A stretch of DNA of 64,000 nucleotides, taken from assembly GCF_025548535.1 (NCBI RefSeq), contig NZ_JAJLQW010000003.1:186001-250000 (forward strand), read 5' to 3'. How positions within the stretch are numbered: the first letter of the stretch is position 1; each line of letters opens with the position of its first letter. The notes beneath the pieces were generated by a model. It saw only the letters and a list, made by a program, of their open reading frames with translations, did not search any database and was not told where the DNA came from. This stretch comes from Undibacterium sp. Jales W-56. Lineage in GTDB: Bacteria > Pseudomonadota > Gammaproteobacteria > Burkholderiales > Burkholderiaceae_D. Positions 54,014 through 63,570 of the stretch are shown piece after piece. A program made the position numbers and the translations under genes.

Positions 54014-56115
54014 GATGTTACCTTTTGTGTTTGAGCATCATGCAATGCAGGTATTGCATCTAAAACATAGCAGGGCAAAATAATCTTGAAACTCGTGCCA
54101 ACAGAAACACGGCTCATGATTTCCAACCGCCCGCCCAATTCATCTATATATTCTTTAGTTTCGAAAACCCCGATACCCATGCCGGCGACTTTGGTTGAAA
54201 CAAAAGGGCTGAAGAGTTTGTCGCGAATGAATTCTTCGGACATGCCAATGCCCGTATCTTTTATTTCTATCACTGCCTGATGGTTTTGCTGCGAGAGTTT
54301 GACGTTGACTTCACCATGCTTAGGCGTCGCCTCAATGGCATTTTGAATCAGATGTCCAATCACCCGCTCCAGTCGCTCCCAATTGGCAAAAACTTTTACA
54401 TCAGGGCTATCGATCTCTAATCCTGGCGTCGGCTCGTAAGGAGATTTGGAGTCCACCGCATGTCTCAATAATTCCGCCAGTGAAATCGCCACCAACTTAT
54501 CAACCGATGCGCCTCTGCTTAATTTTTGTAGCAACACCTTCATCTTTTGTACCGAATGATCGATGGTATCGACCATATCTTTTTGAAACTCTGGATTGTC
54601 TTTATGCTTTTCTGCATTCGATAACAACAAAGATAATTGCGCTACCAGATTTTTCAAATCGTGCACCATGAATGTCGACATACGATTAAACGATTCAAAC
54701 TGTCTTGCCACCATCAATGCATTCGCCGACTGCTCTTGCGCCAGATAGCTAGCCGCTTGTACCCCGGCGATTTTCAGCAAGTCCAGCACTTCCCAGTTCA
54801 ATTTGATTTTGCTGCGGGCTTCCGCCAACAAAATAAATCCGAATAACTTGCCATTTAAAATTAATGGCAATACTAGCCAGGCTCTTACATAATTTTGCAG
54901 CCATTCTGGAATGGCAACTTCCGCGTAAGGATTGGTTTGATCGTTGGCCTCAGACAAGTCAACGACCCATTGTTTTTCTTCAAGCAACTTACTGAAAGCA
55001 CTATTAACCGGTTCAGCCGAATGACCTAAAGGCATATTCCAGTTATTCGCCGGCTCACACAGCCCGGAATCACGCTTGATGAACAAAACACCCGCAGGGC
55101 TCTCAACCAGACTCGCCAAGGCGCGGATAACCCGCTCGCCCAAATCGTCACCGCCGATAGACAGCGTCCGGGTAAATCGCATCCATTCTTCTCTGTAATC
55201 GTAATTATAGTTGTAAAAATGCTTACTTATAAAAACTTTCAGCCATGCACGCACCGAACCGGAAAATAACAGCACGACTAATAAGATCACCGCGCCAAAT
55301 AGGAATGCCACTTGCATGACAGTCCCCCAATTTCCGCCGAAGAACCGCAAGTAATATCCGGCTGCGGCCATCGCCAATAAATAAAATGCAGCGCCAAATA
55401 AGGTGGCCGAATGGAACAGCATACGGCGGGAGACGAGAATGCCCAGAGACCATTTTGGATTACGTGCGACGGAAATGGCAATCAATGGGACACTGATTGC
55501 ATCAACTAATCCGCGTGCCGCCCAGATCTCAGGATTAATCGTGCGAAATAACATGGCGTCGCTGTACAGATAAAAATCGTAAGCGAACAGGCCGCCGATA
55601 CCGAGGCACGCGAACTTGATTCCCCACCGCCCTTGATCCGACATGTTTCTAAAGAACTGCTCTACCAGGAGCAGGCCTATGACGGCTAATGCGACCCGGC
55701 CAAATGTGTCGGTGATCAAGCTGATTTTTGCACTAGCTGGATTATTCGCGGTGGAGTGCGCATAGACGGTAGCAAAAAACAATCCCATCAAAAACATCAG
55801 GATTGCTTGTTTATAGGGCTTGACCTTAATCCAGGCGAATACGCTACCGGAAGTTTGAGGATTAAGAAGTATTAATAAGAAAATAATCCACACGGCGCTG
55901 CGTGCAATTTCCAACGCATTCGCGAAGGTGGATAATGGCAGGCCAAACACTATGTGAAATGCGAGCGTTGCCGCCCATGAGGTGGTAATGATACAAGCTG
56001 CGACGAGCGCTTTCCAATGAAGTCGCCCTCGCCATTTTGTCATCAAAACGACAGACAAAAAAAGAAACGCTAACGCTGCAACAAGATAGCTCAGTGAAAC
56101 AACGCTAATCAGCAT
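54010..56115 (-). CDS. prsK: PEP-CTERM system histidine kinase PrsK
   Basis: A 701-residue sensor kinase. About eight hydrophobic helices fill residues 1-280, then a GAF-like domain (about 300-460) and the kinase core. His485 in TFMVHDLKNL is the phosphoacceptor, the N box is HLIQNAIEATPKHG, and the G boxes include DTGIGMSEEF and GMGIGVFETKEYIDELGG. The long N-terminal membrane domain suggests sensing of an envelope signal. ATG 56115 has an AGAAGAG site and leaves 25 bases to the upstream stop; the frame start at 56169 is inside the previous gene. It phosphorylates PrsR. Confidence 0.93.
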   Translation of the reverse strand: MLISVVSLSYLVAALAFLFLSVVLMTKWRGRLHWKALVAACIITTSWAATLAFHIVFGLPLSTFANALEIARSAVWIIFLLILLNPQTSGSVFAWIKVKPYKQAILMFLMGLFFATVYAHSTANNPASAKISLITDTFGRVALAVIGLLLVEQFFRNMSDQGRWGIKFACLGIGGLFAYDFYLYSDAMLFRTINPEIWAARGLVDAISVPLIAISVARNPKWSLGILVSRRMLFHSATLFGAAFYLLAMAAAGYYLRFFGGNWGTVMQVAFLFGAVILLVVLLFSGSVRAWLKVFISKHFYNYNYDYREEWMRFTRTLSIGGDDLGERVIRALASLVESPAGVLFIKRDSGLCEPANNWNMPLGHSAEPVNSAFSKLLEEKQWVVDLSEANDQTNPYAEVAIPEWLQNYVRAWLVLPLILNGKLFGFILLAEARSKIKLNWEVLDLLKIAGVQAASYLAQEQSANALMVARQFESFNRMSTFMVHDLKNLVAQLSLLLSNAEKHKDNPEFQKDMVDTIDHSVQKMKVLLQKLSRGASVDKLVAISLAELLRHAVDSKSPYEPTPGLEIDSPDVKVFANWERLERVIGHLIQNAIEATPKHGEVNVKLSQQNHQAVIEIKDTGIGMSEEFIRDKLFSPFVSTKVAGMGIGVFETKEYIDELGGRLEIMSRVSVGTSFKIILPCYVLDAIPALHDAQTQKVTS

Positions 56116-56140
56116 CTCTTCTACTTTCTGCAAGCGAGCA

Positions 56141-57538
56141 TTATCTAGCTCCCTTACCCAATAAAACAACCTGCACTGTTTCCAGCAAAATTAAAGCATC
56201 TAAAAATAAGCTGTTATTTTTCACGTAATACAAATCGTATTGGAGCTTCTGCACAGAATCTTCCACCGAAGCGCCGTAGGCGTAGCGCACTTGCGCCATC
56301 CCTGTGATGCCCGGCTTGATACTATGACGCATATTATAAAAAGGAACTTCTTTACATAACTGATCGACGAAAAACGGCCGCTCCGGGCGCGGCCCTACAA
56401 AACTCATTTCTCCGCTTAATACATTGAGTATTTGCGGCAGTTCATCGATGCGGAGATTGCGTATTACTTTTCCAACGCGGGTCGTGCGCGGATCATTATT
56501 GGCCGCCCATTGCGGACTCCCCGCTTTTTCTGCGTTGATGCCCATACTCCGGAATTTCAGCACCATGTAGGTTTTGCCGTTTTTCCCAACCCGCTCTTGT
56601 TTATAAAAGATCGGCCCGCGATCCTCTATGTAAATCAACATCGCGGTCACCAGCATAATGGGGGAAGACAGCAAAAAAATGATGGCGCTGACCGTCAGGT
56701 CAAATATTTGCTTACCGAATCGTCTTAAAAAACTTTGATTGAATCCATCGCCAAAAACCAGCCAGCCTGGCTGCAAGGATTCAACACGAATCTGGCACGC
56801 TTCACGCTCAAAAAATGCTGATGCATCAATCACTTTCACACCATTTAATTTGCAGTCTAATAAATCATCAATCGGAAACTGCGCACCGCGACGATTTTGC
56901 ACCGCCACTACGATCTCATCCGCATGATATTTTTCCGCGACTGAACTGAGGCTCAATTCCGATGATAAAAGATGGGTGGCCGGTACTTGGCATATTTCAT
57001 CTTTTACTGAAACAAATCCCAATATCTCATATTCATGGTGAGCCGTATTAGTCAATGCCAGCTCGTAACATTCTTTGGCCAAAGAACCCGAGCCCAAGAA
57101 AATAATTCTTGACCGCAATAGACCTGATTCAGAAGTTTTAAAAATAAGCGCCCTGGCCGTTAAAATTCCTATGGCGGTGATCACCAGAACAATACCCAGG
57201 ACGCCTCGACCGAGAAATAAGCTAGGCAACACATAAAAAGTGAGGGTAATTAAAATGAGCGCCAGCGCCAAGGACGGCATGAGCCGTAAAAAAGTATTTC
57301 TAATCCCCTCACGGAAATTAATCTGATACATCCCCAAGGCGCTCATACTAAAAATAACGATCGATGCTAATACCAAGGCCGTACCGAAGAAATTTTCAAA
57401 TTTTTCGGAAAAAGGGAACGCACTGTCTAATGCGCGGATCATGGCACCCAGGTAAACAGAAGCGAGCGCAATACTGAACTCAATCAATAGAAGAATTGAT
57501 GTGATCAGCGATACATGATGATTGGCAATCCTGAACAT
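56141..57538 (-). CDS. Initiating sugar transferase (polyprenyl phosphate, TIGR03013 type)
   Basis: A 465-residue transferase. The N-terminal half has several membrane helices and a CoA-binding-like region ([18 protein letters not shown]). The C-terminal bacterial sugar transferase domain has [18 protein letters not shown] and [20 protein letters not shown], the catalytic signature. It transfers sugar-1-phosphate from a UDP-sugar to undecaprenyl phosphate, starting the repeat unit. ATG 57538 fits the family N-terminus better than the frame start at 57559. It is the first gene of an operon with prsK and prsR. Confidence 0.93.
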   Translation of the reverse strand: MFRIANHHVSLITSILLLIEFSIALASVYLGAMIRALDSAFPFSEKFENFFGTALVLASIVIFSMSALGMYQINFREGIRNTFLRLMPSLALALILITLTFYVLPSLFLGRGVLGIVLVITAIGILTARALIFKTSESGLLRSRIIFLGSGSLAKECYELALTNTAHHEYEILGFVSVKDEICQVPATHLLSSELSLSSVAEKYHADEIVVAVQNRRGAQFPIDDLLDCKLNGVKVIDASAFFEREACQIRVESLQPGWLVFGDGFNQSFLRRFGKQIFDLTVSAIIFLLSSPIMLVTAMLIYIEDRGPIFYKQERVGKNGKTYMVLKFRSMGINAEKAGSPQWAANNDPRTTRVGKVIRNLRIDELPQILNVLSGEMSFVGPRPERPFFVDQLCKEVPFYNMRHSIKPGITGMAQVRYAYGASVEDSVQKLQYDLYYVKNNSLFLDALILLETVQVVLLGKGAR

Positions 57539-57696
57539 CGGCACTCCACGACCAGGCAAATAATTTTTATTGTAAAAATAACATTCTTTGTATGACAGAA
57601 TACTATATTTTTGATAATTTTCACAGTGCTTAATTCGACTTGTTTTAACCGCCGGAAAATAGCTATTTCACAACAGACATCAGACCGATATAAACA

Positions 57697-57729
57697 AAAA
57701 AGCTGCCTGGTTTGCACCAGGCAGCTTTT
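57697..57729 (-). terminator. Rho-independent terminator of the PEP-CTERM gene
   Basis: AAAAGCTGCCTGG (57698-57710) pairs with CCAGGCAGCTTTT (57717-57729) around a 6-base loop; on the minus strand TTTTTTGTTTA follows. It lies 17 bases after the stop of the gene at 57747. Confidence 0.9.
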
Positions 57730-57746
57730 ACCAAGATCGACTTGGC

Positions 57747-58619
57747 TTATTTTCTTCTACGACGAAGGCTAGCCAAACCAGCCAGACCTAAACCCAGCAA
57801 ACCGAGTGATGCGGGCTCTGGGATCGCATTGGCTTTTACCTGAGAGACTGACGATACCGTCCAACCCAGTTTCGAAGCCGCACCATTGGCGTCGTCAAAA
57901 GTAGTTGATAAAAATAAATCGTGCATACCTCCAAAAGGATCAGCGAATGTGTTGGTGTCAAGCTGCGCCATCCATGCACCACCGGTTACATCGAGAAACC
58001 CCTGACCATTACCCGCCAAACTGGTGTTGTCGTATTTCGATTGATAAGTTCCGGAAGCGCCATATGGCGTGCCGTTGACAGCCGGATTAAACTTAGCAGA
58101 CACCACCAGTGAACCACCGGTAATCCCGGTATATGTTTGTATGCCAGTGCGACCACCAGGTCCTAACGCAGGATTCCAGTCGGTGGCATTGGAATATAAG
58201 TTCACCCAACCGCCATGAGAAAAGGTAGTGGTATTTTGCAAGCCGGTAAATGGATCCACCGAACTGACATTGACCGCATAATCCTGCAAGCCGCCGAAAA
58301 GCCCCGTCAGATAATCACCTGGACCCGCAGTCCAAATTGTCGTGCCAGTTGAAAGCTTGGTGATGTTCGTTACAGAAAAAATACCCCAAGTATCATCCCC
58401 ATAACTATTCACTGCAGGAATAGCGCCTTTTGCGTCACAAGCAATGACCGTTGAGCATACCAAACCTGGAGTGCTGCCATAGCCGACAGTGCCAGAATCA
58501 TAATTATTTAAGGTGAATTTTAAATCACCTGCGGTCAAACTGAGCGCGCTTGCTGAGCCAACTGCGCCGGCAGCCAAAGCTAAAGCAACAACAGCCTTTG
58601 AAATTTTTTTCATGTTCAT
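57747..58619 (-). CDS. PEP-CTERM sorting domain protein
   Basis: A 290-residue secreted protein. The signal peptide (MKKISKAVVALALAAGAVGS, cleavage near SASA) is followed by a beta-rich middle region and the C-terminal tail IPEPASLGLLGLGLAGLASLRR. Two cysteines (near residues 55 and 60, VCSTVIAC) may pair. Function unknown. It is the third XrtA substrate in the window and has a strong sigma-54 promoter and box upstream, and a terminator downstream. Confidence 0.9.
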   Translation of the reverse strand: MNMKKISKAVVALALAAGAVGSASALSLTAGDLKFTLNNYDSGTVGYGSTPGLVCSTVIACDAKGAIPAVNSYGDDTWGIFSVTNITKLSTGTTIWTAGPGDYLTGLFGGLQDYAVNVSSVDPFTGLQNTTTFSHGGWVNLYSNATDWNPALGPGGRTGIQTYTGITGGSLVVSAKFNPAVNGTPYGASGTYQSKYDNTSLAGNGQGFLDVTGGAWMAQLDTNTFADPFGGMHDLFLSTTFDDANGAASKLGWTVSSVSQVKANAIPEPASLGLLGLGLAGLASLRRRRK

Positions 58620-58669
58620 TTGAACTCCCCTTTAATTAGGTACAAATTACTTCTCGACGTGTACCTATA

Positions 58670-58685
58670 AGCATGAGGCGTGCCA
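58670..58685 (-). promoter_or_regulatory. Sigma-54 (-24/-12) promoter
   Basis: On the minus strand, TGGCACGCCTCATGCT fits TGGCAC-N5-TTGC closely, with GG and GC 10 bases apart. It is the best of the three -24/-12 sites here. The start codon is 50 bases downstream. Confidence 0.8.
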
Positions 58686-58769
58686 GATGTTTCTACAAAA
58701 CCTAAGCAATTGATTTTAATAGTAAAAACTAATTTTTTATTTGCCCAAAAGACAATCAAAATCTGCCTA

Positions 58770-58786
58770 TGTAAAAATGGTCGACA
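58770..58786 (-). promoter_or_regulatory. PEP-CTERM-type activator box
   Basis: On the minus strand, TGTCGACCATTTTTACA fits TGTCG-N7-TTACA. It lies 84 bases upstream of the -24/-12 promoter, 21-22 bases (two helix turns) farther than in the other two genes. The box sits about 10 bases from the end of the neighbouring ligase gene. Confidence 0.75.
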
Positions 58787-58794
58787 TAAAATAT

Positions 58795-60222
58795 TTACCC
58801 CGGCCAATAAACGAACTTGCGCTCGTAATCCAATACTTTTCCATACGGAAAATCACTGTAGGAATAGCATGTCGTGTTAATTTTTATTTTTGTTGGGGCC
58901 AATGTCTTTTGAAGGCTGGATGAAATTGTCTGAGCCGAAATGTCATTTCCAAACTGCAACTGAACTTCCCAAAGCAAACCCTCGTCAACCAGCGACAGGC
59001 GAAAGGCTCCGCTGATGTGTGCCGCGATGGCGGTATCGGCATAGAGCGCTTGTTTAAAGTGATCCAGATGCATACCGTTCGGTAAATAATCCTTGGCGCG
59101 TCCATGCAAAGCGATCACAGGCAAAGACGGCGGCACCACATTATTCTTCAGTTTTTGACGGATTTTTGTTAACTCGGCGACGCTGATCAATTTTGCCCGG
59201 TCGCCTGTCTTATAGCGCATCAAGGGAATTGGAATATCGGTATCGAGCATCGTGACCAGTAAATCACCGTTGCCATACTCATCCGCATTGATGACTTCAA
59301 CGAAGGTACGCAGAGGATTAAATACCAGGAACGAAGGTATCGGTGCGCTTGCGGCGTTTTCACCAAACAGATCGATGAGCAAATCAGGCTGACGCATGCA
59401 GGCCCGGCGTAGTGCAATCGTTTCTCTGGTCTCGTTAAACAAATTCAGTCCTAATTCTCCCACACCCATCGAGCTGCCTATCAAGCCGGCGTTCTGGCTG
59501 TCTATATCGACGTTCAATATGGCGGCTACATAGTCTCGGAAAGATTCGCTAAATGTTTCCTCTCCCACAATCAAATTGATCCGGTAAGAACGCCAATCGA
59601 TGCCCTTTTTTATGGAAAAATCGCATAGCTTTTTCAAAAAAATCGGGTCGCCGCAAAGAATGATTTGCTCAAATGATGCGCCGGCCTGTTCAACAATCGC
59701 GCAAGCCATATCTTCTCTGACGCTGACGTTGGCCACGCACACGGTGTTCGATTGGAATGTCACTCCCATCGGCAGGCAATTGATCAATAAAGTCTTGTGG
59801 CTATCGATATCAAAAGCTAGCTCCAGCCCCATATCGATCAAAGATGCTGTCGATTTCAATTGCGTTCTGGTACTGAGCCCGATGGCAAAACCATTGCTGC
59901 CATGACCCGAGCTCGTGAGTATGGAAGCCAGTTGCGACTTATCGACATCAGTTGCGATTAATTGATTGATTGGAAATCGACGAAATGTATTGGACTTCTC
60001 AAGAATTGGACAGCGCTGAACAAAATCGTCGACCGTGTTGATAGCATTACTTAAAACGGCATTTTCTTGTAGCAAGATTTGATAGGCGGGTGAGGATAGG
60101 GCAGCGCGGCGAAACGCCCGTATCAGTTTTTTCTTGCTTAACTGAATCAGCCGGTCAGGCGTTATCCTGGTTAATTGGTAGCGGATTATCCTCCGGCTTA
60201 ATTTGGCAAAAATTGCATTCAT
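58795..60222 (-). CDS. Phenylacetate-CoA ligase-like (PaaK-type) adenylating enzyme
   Basis: A 475-residue protein of the PaaK/CapK adenylate-forming group. The glycine-rich P-loop is altered here to ILTSSGHGSNG, other landmarks are YRINLIVGEETFSESF, GSSMGVGELG, PLMRYKTGDRAKL and DYERKFVYWPG at the C-terminus. It probably activates an acyl group with ATP, but an altered P-loop leaves activity uncertain. It is transcribed with the exosortase-associated acyltransferase gene 43 bases upstream, so it may supply that enzyme. Its C-terminal end lies only 8 bases from the PEP-CTERM box of the next gene. Confidence 0.75.
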   Translation of the reverse strand: MNAIFAKLSRRIIRYQLTRITPDRLIQLSKKKLIRAFRRAALSSPAYQILLQENAVLSNAINTVDDFVQRCPILEKSNTFRRFPINQLIATDVDKSQLASILTSSGHGSNGFAIGLSTRTQLKSTASLIDMGLELAFDIDSHKTLLINCLPMGVTFQSNTVCVANVSVREDMACAIVEQAGASFEQIILCGDPIFLKKLCDFSIKKGIDWRSYRINLIVGEETFSESFRDYVAAILNVDIDSQNAGLIGSSMGVGELGLNLFNETRETIALRRACMRQPDLLIDLFGENAASAPIPSFLVFNPLRTFVEVINADEYGNGDLLVTMLDTDIPIPLMRYKTGDRAKLISVAELTKIRQKLKNNVVPPSLPVIALHGRAKDYLPNGMHLDHFKQALYADTAIAAHISGAFRLSLVDEGLLWEVQLQFGNDISAQTISSSLQKTLAPTKIKINTTCYSYSDFPYGKVLDYERKFVYWPG

Positions 60223-60265
60223 CTTTTTTACTTTTCAAGAAGTTTGAATTCGCCATTGAATCTGT

Positions 60266-61075
60266 TTATTTTTTCTTCATTTGCTGCAAAAGAGTTTCGG
60301 CCATCGTCCTCAAAATCACGCTATAGGGTATTTTTTCGTCATTAAACCAGGCTGCCAGAAATTTATTTTCTTTACGCAGTCTTTCGTTTAATTCATCCAA
60401 ATCCACGACAAAGGGCGTAACCGGGCCGTAATAGTCGGTTTGCGGTCCAATCGGGACAAAGCGAAATCCCATTTTATCGAGCGACCTTGCCAATGAACGC
60501 TCCATTGCGGCATACCAATAACGGATGCCATTTTTACGGCTATAACGATACATCTCCCGATACAGACCCAATAGCAATAAAGGACTATTGCCATCACGTT
60601 TTTTACCGGCCGGATGGGGTTGGATGGATGCGGGACTCCCTTTTTCCAGGAAGTCTTTGGATACGCCTTCCATCGAATCGCCTCTACGACGACGATGCGA
60701 CTTACGTACCACTAAACGCGATATTTCCCCGGCGCTCGCTCTTGCCGGCATGACGTAGTCGTCAAAAACACTGCAGTGTCCCTCGAACGGATAATTTAAA
60801 TCGGCAGTTGGTTGCACCAGACGAACCGTGCCAACGATGTGGTTATCCATCGTAAACGCTGCAAAATGCGTAGAGCAGTCGTCAAATTCATCGCTCTCCA
60901 GCCCGTCTTGAAATTCTTCAGTCGGCAGAAAATGACATTCCAGGCAATACACTTCATAGCGCAGTTGAAATATTTCTTTCAGGAGGACCGATTCAATATT
61001 CCCGCTTAATTCCTTACGGAAATTAAAGTAAGGGACCAGAATATCCCGCTTGCCAAGTAATCTCTTAATCAGCAT
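60266..61075 (-). CDS. Exosortase-associated N-acyltransferase
   Basis: A 269-residue protein of the TIGR03694 type, related to acyl-homoserine-lactone synthase and N-acyl amino acid synthases. Signs are FQLRYEVYCLECHFLPTEEF, VGTVRLVQP, the Ser/Arg motif EISRLVVRKSHRR and the conserved YWYAAMERSLARSLDKMGF. It should acylate an amino group with a fatty acyl chain, perhaps giving an N-acyl amino acid. It is between the PaaK-like ligase and a lytic transglycosylase on one transcript. Confidence 0.88.
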   Translation of the reverse strand: MLIKRLLGKRDILVPYFNFRKELSGNIESVLLKEIFQLRYEVYCLECHFLPTEEFQDGLESDEFDDCSTHFAAFTMDNHIVGTVRLVQPTADLNYPFEGHCSVFDDYVMPARASAGEISRLVVRKSHRRRRGDSMEGVSKDFLEKGSPASIQPHPAGKKRDGNSPLLLLGLYREMYRYSRKNGIRYWYAAMERSLARSLDKMGFRFVPIGPQTDYYGPVTPFVVDLDELNERLRKENKFLAAWFNDEKIPYSVILRTMAETLLQQMKKK

Positions 61076-61087
61076 GTGCCTTCCGGT

Positions 61088-62011
61088 TTAAGGTTTACCG
61101 TTGCGGGTGGGGCGCATCACTACAGAAGATGCATCAACGATATTGCGTTGAAATGGGTGTGTCGATTTTTGATACAGGCGATTGATTCTTTGCACATAAT
61201 CGATGGTTTCAAGGTAAGGCGGCACACCATGGTATTTTTCTACGGCACGCTCTCCGGCGTTATATGCAGCGGCGACCAGTGTGACATTACCCCTAAAGAG
61301 GGCCAATAGCCAGCGCAAGTAAGAAAGACCTCCTTTAATATTGTCCTCTGCATCAAAAGCATTTTTTACACTAAAGCGCTGTGCAGTATCGGGAGTCAGT
61401 TGCATGAGACCTTGAGCGTTTTTGGGCGACAGGGCCTGCTCATTAAAACCGGACTCAACTGAAATGACGGCGAGCGCAAGATCCGCATCGATGGAATATC
61501 TGGGAGCCCACTTTTCCACTAATTGAGAAACCCTGCCTTTAGGATATTTAGGTAAGAAAAGCGGCGCTTTTTTTTCGTCAGTATGGGCTATTTCAGGATT
61601 GAGACTTTCAAGATTGAGACACGCTGGCAACGCAGAGACATCCTGCCCTGACATATTGTTGAGCATCCTGCGTGCCAATTCATGCCCCTGTTCTGCCGCG
61701 ACTTGAAATAACTGCGCGGCGGTGGCATCGTTTCGCGCGACCCCGCGACCGTTCGCATACATCCAACCCATCGCATATTGCGCATCAGCATCGCCCATTC
61801 TGGCAGCGGCACAATACAAGCTTAATGCGTATTGATAATCTCTGGGCACACCTTCTGCATGCTCATATCTGGCAGCCATCGCCGTCAATGCAGGTCCATC
61901 CGTTGCATCCACAGCGCTTGCAGATGCGGTCTCGGGCAAGCTCTCTGCTGCCGAGGCGATGCAAGCCATCGACAGCAAAACAAAGAAAAATAAAATTAAG
62001 CGAGCGAGCAT
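61088..62011 (-). CDS. Lytic transglycosylase with Sel1 repeats
   Basis: A 307-residue exported protein. A signal peptide (hydrophobic MLARLILFFFVLLSMACIAS) precedes two Sel1-like repeats (YALSLYCAAARMGDADAQYAMG and AAQLFQVAAEQGHELARRML, about residues 55-120). The SLT domain follows from about residue 165: ISVESGFNEQALSPKNAQGL with the catalytic Glu, and AAYNAGERAVEKYHGVPPY. It cuts peptidoglycan glycan strands, perhaps opening the wall for an export complex. Cys17 is not in a good lipobox, so a soluble periplasmic form is more likely. It heads the operon with the acyltransferase and ligase. Confidence 0.9.
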   Translation of the reverse strand: MLARLILFFFVLLSMACIASAAESLPETASASAVDATDGPALTAMAARYEHAEGVPRDYQYALSLYCAAARMGDADAQYAMGWMYANGRGVARNDATAAQLFQVAAEQGHELARRMLNNMSGQDVSALPACLNLESLNPEIAHTDEKKAPLFLPKYPKGRVSQLVEKWAPRYSIDADLALAVISVESGFNEQALSPKNAQGLMQLTPDTAQRFSVKNAFDAEDNIKGGLSYLRWLLALFRGNVTLVAAAYNAGERAVEKYHGVPPYLETIDYVQRINRLYQKSTHPFQRNIVDASSVVMRPTRNGKP

Positions 62012-62190
62012 AAGCTATTTCTACCGATTGAGTACCTCAACACAATCTGCCGCGATGATGGAATTAGTCGTTTCTTTGAATATCAAAATGTTGAAGTTGA
62101 ATGTTATTGTTTTATATACTACAGCTAAAACAAGATAAAGCAGTGCAAAAAAGATAACTATATTAATATAATTCCAATCTGTCTGATTCT

Positions 62191-62400
62191 TACGGCTGAC
62201 GCACAAACTGAAACCTCCCACCATCAGGACGCGGGGGACACGTAGAAAAACAAGAGGAATTGCTTCCATGAGGCAGGGAGATTAAAACGAAACCGCAAGC
62301 CGGGTGCGCCTGCTGGCGTGAAATGCTTCTGCGAGCCGCATCCAGCCTGCGGATTCAATGTGAACGGTAGTAAGCAGCTTGCCGGTTTGCGTAAATCCTA
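62191..62400 (+). repeat. MITE-like repeat, copy 4
   Basis: This element of about 210 bases ends GTAAATCCTA at 62391-62400. Its left end, GGCTGACGCACAAAC (62194-62208), is a decayed match to the right end. The core keeps the same fold with wobble changes: GGCG/TGCT instead of GGCA/TGCC at the tip. It lies in the 446-base gap between the lytic transglycosylase and nucleotidyltransferase genes; nothing else was recognised there. Confidence 0.82.
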
Positions 62401-62457
62401 ATTCTGCAGTGCATTACATTGATCGCACGCAACATTCTGTGGAAAGCTAACGCCGAA

Positions 62458-63570
62458 TCAGCGTTCTCGCGGCGAGATAAATGCCTTATGGAATAAATGG
62501 CGCATCAGTAATAACGGCGGCATACGCAGCCAGTTTGCGCGTATGTACAAGAGGCCTCGCGCCATTTGAGTCAGGGCATCATCACAACTGCGATGCATTG
62601 GCAACAGAGCACGCTTGAACAAGTGATCCATCAACGCAAGAAGCAAGGTATTGGGTGCGCATGCCTTCGCCTGCTCGATGACAAACTCAGGGATATTGGT
62701 CTGCAACATCAAGCGCATATACCGAAGTGCATAAAACAATGGCCGGCCCAATTCCAATTCTTTTGCCCGCGGAACTAATTGCGTCCAGAAATCCGGGTCG
62801 TTAGCAAAATGTGCGAACAAGCGATGGATGTCGAATAAATCTCGCAGGCCGTGATGGAATTCACCCTCATAAAATAAATGCACCATGCTATGCAAGACCA
62901 TATCAACCGGTGCCAGAATTTGCGTCTGCGGGTTGTTACCCAAGTTAATTGCCGCATCAAGCAGCTTCTTTGAGTCAGGATGCACGGCGGCGGTTTCCGG
63001 CAGAATGGCATGATGCAGATCGATTACCGTCATTCTTTTCACATGCTGCATCGGCGGCAGCTCATGCATCCATTGGCGGTAGTAGCGTTGATCGTACTCA
63101 TCATGATGAGTGGATTCCCAACCGTGCAACATCAAGGCGGCTTCGACCATATTCAATTTGGTTTTTGGCACCATCACATCAATATCGGAAAACAGACGCC
63201 CCTGTGCTGCCGGCAATTCCGCCATAACGTAGGCGGCACCTTTGAGTAAGACCAGTGGCACGCCTGTTTCCTTCAGCGCACTCTCTATCATATGCACTTC
63301 CCACTGAATGGCCTGCCGGTGTTTTTGCGCGACTTTATCGGCCCAGTCTAAATGCCGCAGAGGTTGCGCCGGAATTGACGGGAGCAGCGCGCGCTCTTGA
63401 AACAAGCCATACAAGCTGCCCAGGATATTCGCAGCACGCGCCTGGCGAATCAATAAATCCCATTGCGGCAATCTCAAAGAATGGATCAGTTCAGGCTGAC
63501 GCAGGATCAACAATAACAGCCGGCGCCGATCAATTTCATCGTCGGGTTTATCGATCAAATCCGGTCTCAT
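62458..63570 (-). CDS. Nucleotidyltransferase family protein
   Basis: A 370-residue protein with an uncharacterised nucleotidyltransferase domain. The region LLKGAAYVMAELPAAQGRLFSDIDVMVPK contains the expected Asp-X-Asp of the catalytic site. A helical C-terminal part follows (MVLHSMVHLFYEGEFHHGLRD). This family is often next to HprK-related kinase A genes in exosortase genomes, and here it overlaps that gene by 4 bases. Substrate unknown. Confidence 0.85.
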   Translation of the reverse strand: MRPDLIDKPDDEIDRRRLLLLILRQPELIHSLRLPQWDLLIRQARAANILGSLYGLFQERALLPSIPAQPLRHLDWADKVAQKHRQAIQWEVHMIESALKETGVPLVLLKGAAYVMAELPAAQGRLFSDIDVMVPKTKLNMVEAALMLHGWESTHHDEYDQRYYRQWMHELPPMQHVKRMTVIDLHHAILPETAAVHPDSKKLLDAAINLGNNPQTQILAPVDMVLHSMVHLFYEGEFHHGLRDLFDIHRLFAHFANDPDFWTQLVPRAKELELGRPLFYALRYMRLMLQTNIPEFVIEQAKACAPNTLLLALMDHLFKRALLPMHRSCDDALTQMARGLLYIRANWLRMPPLLLMRHLFHKAFISPRER

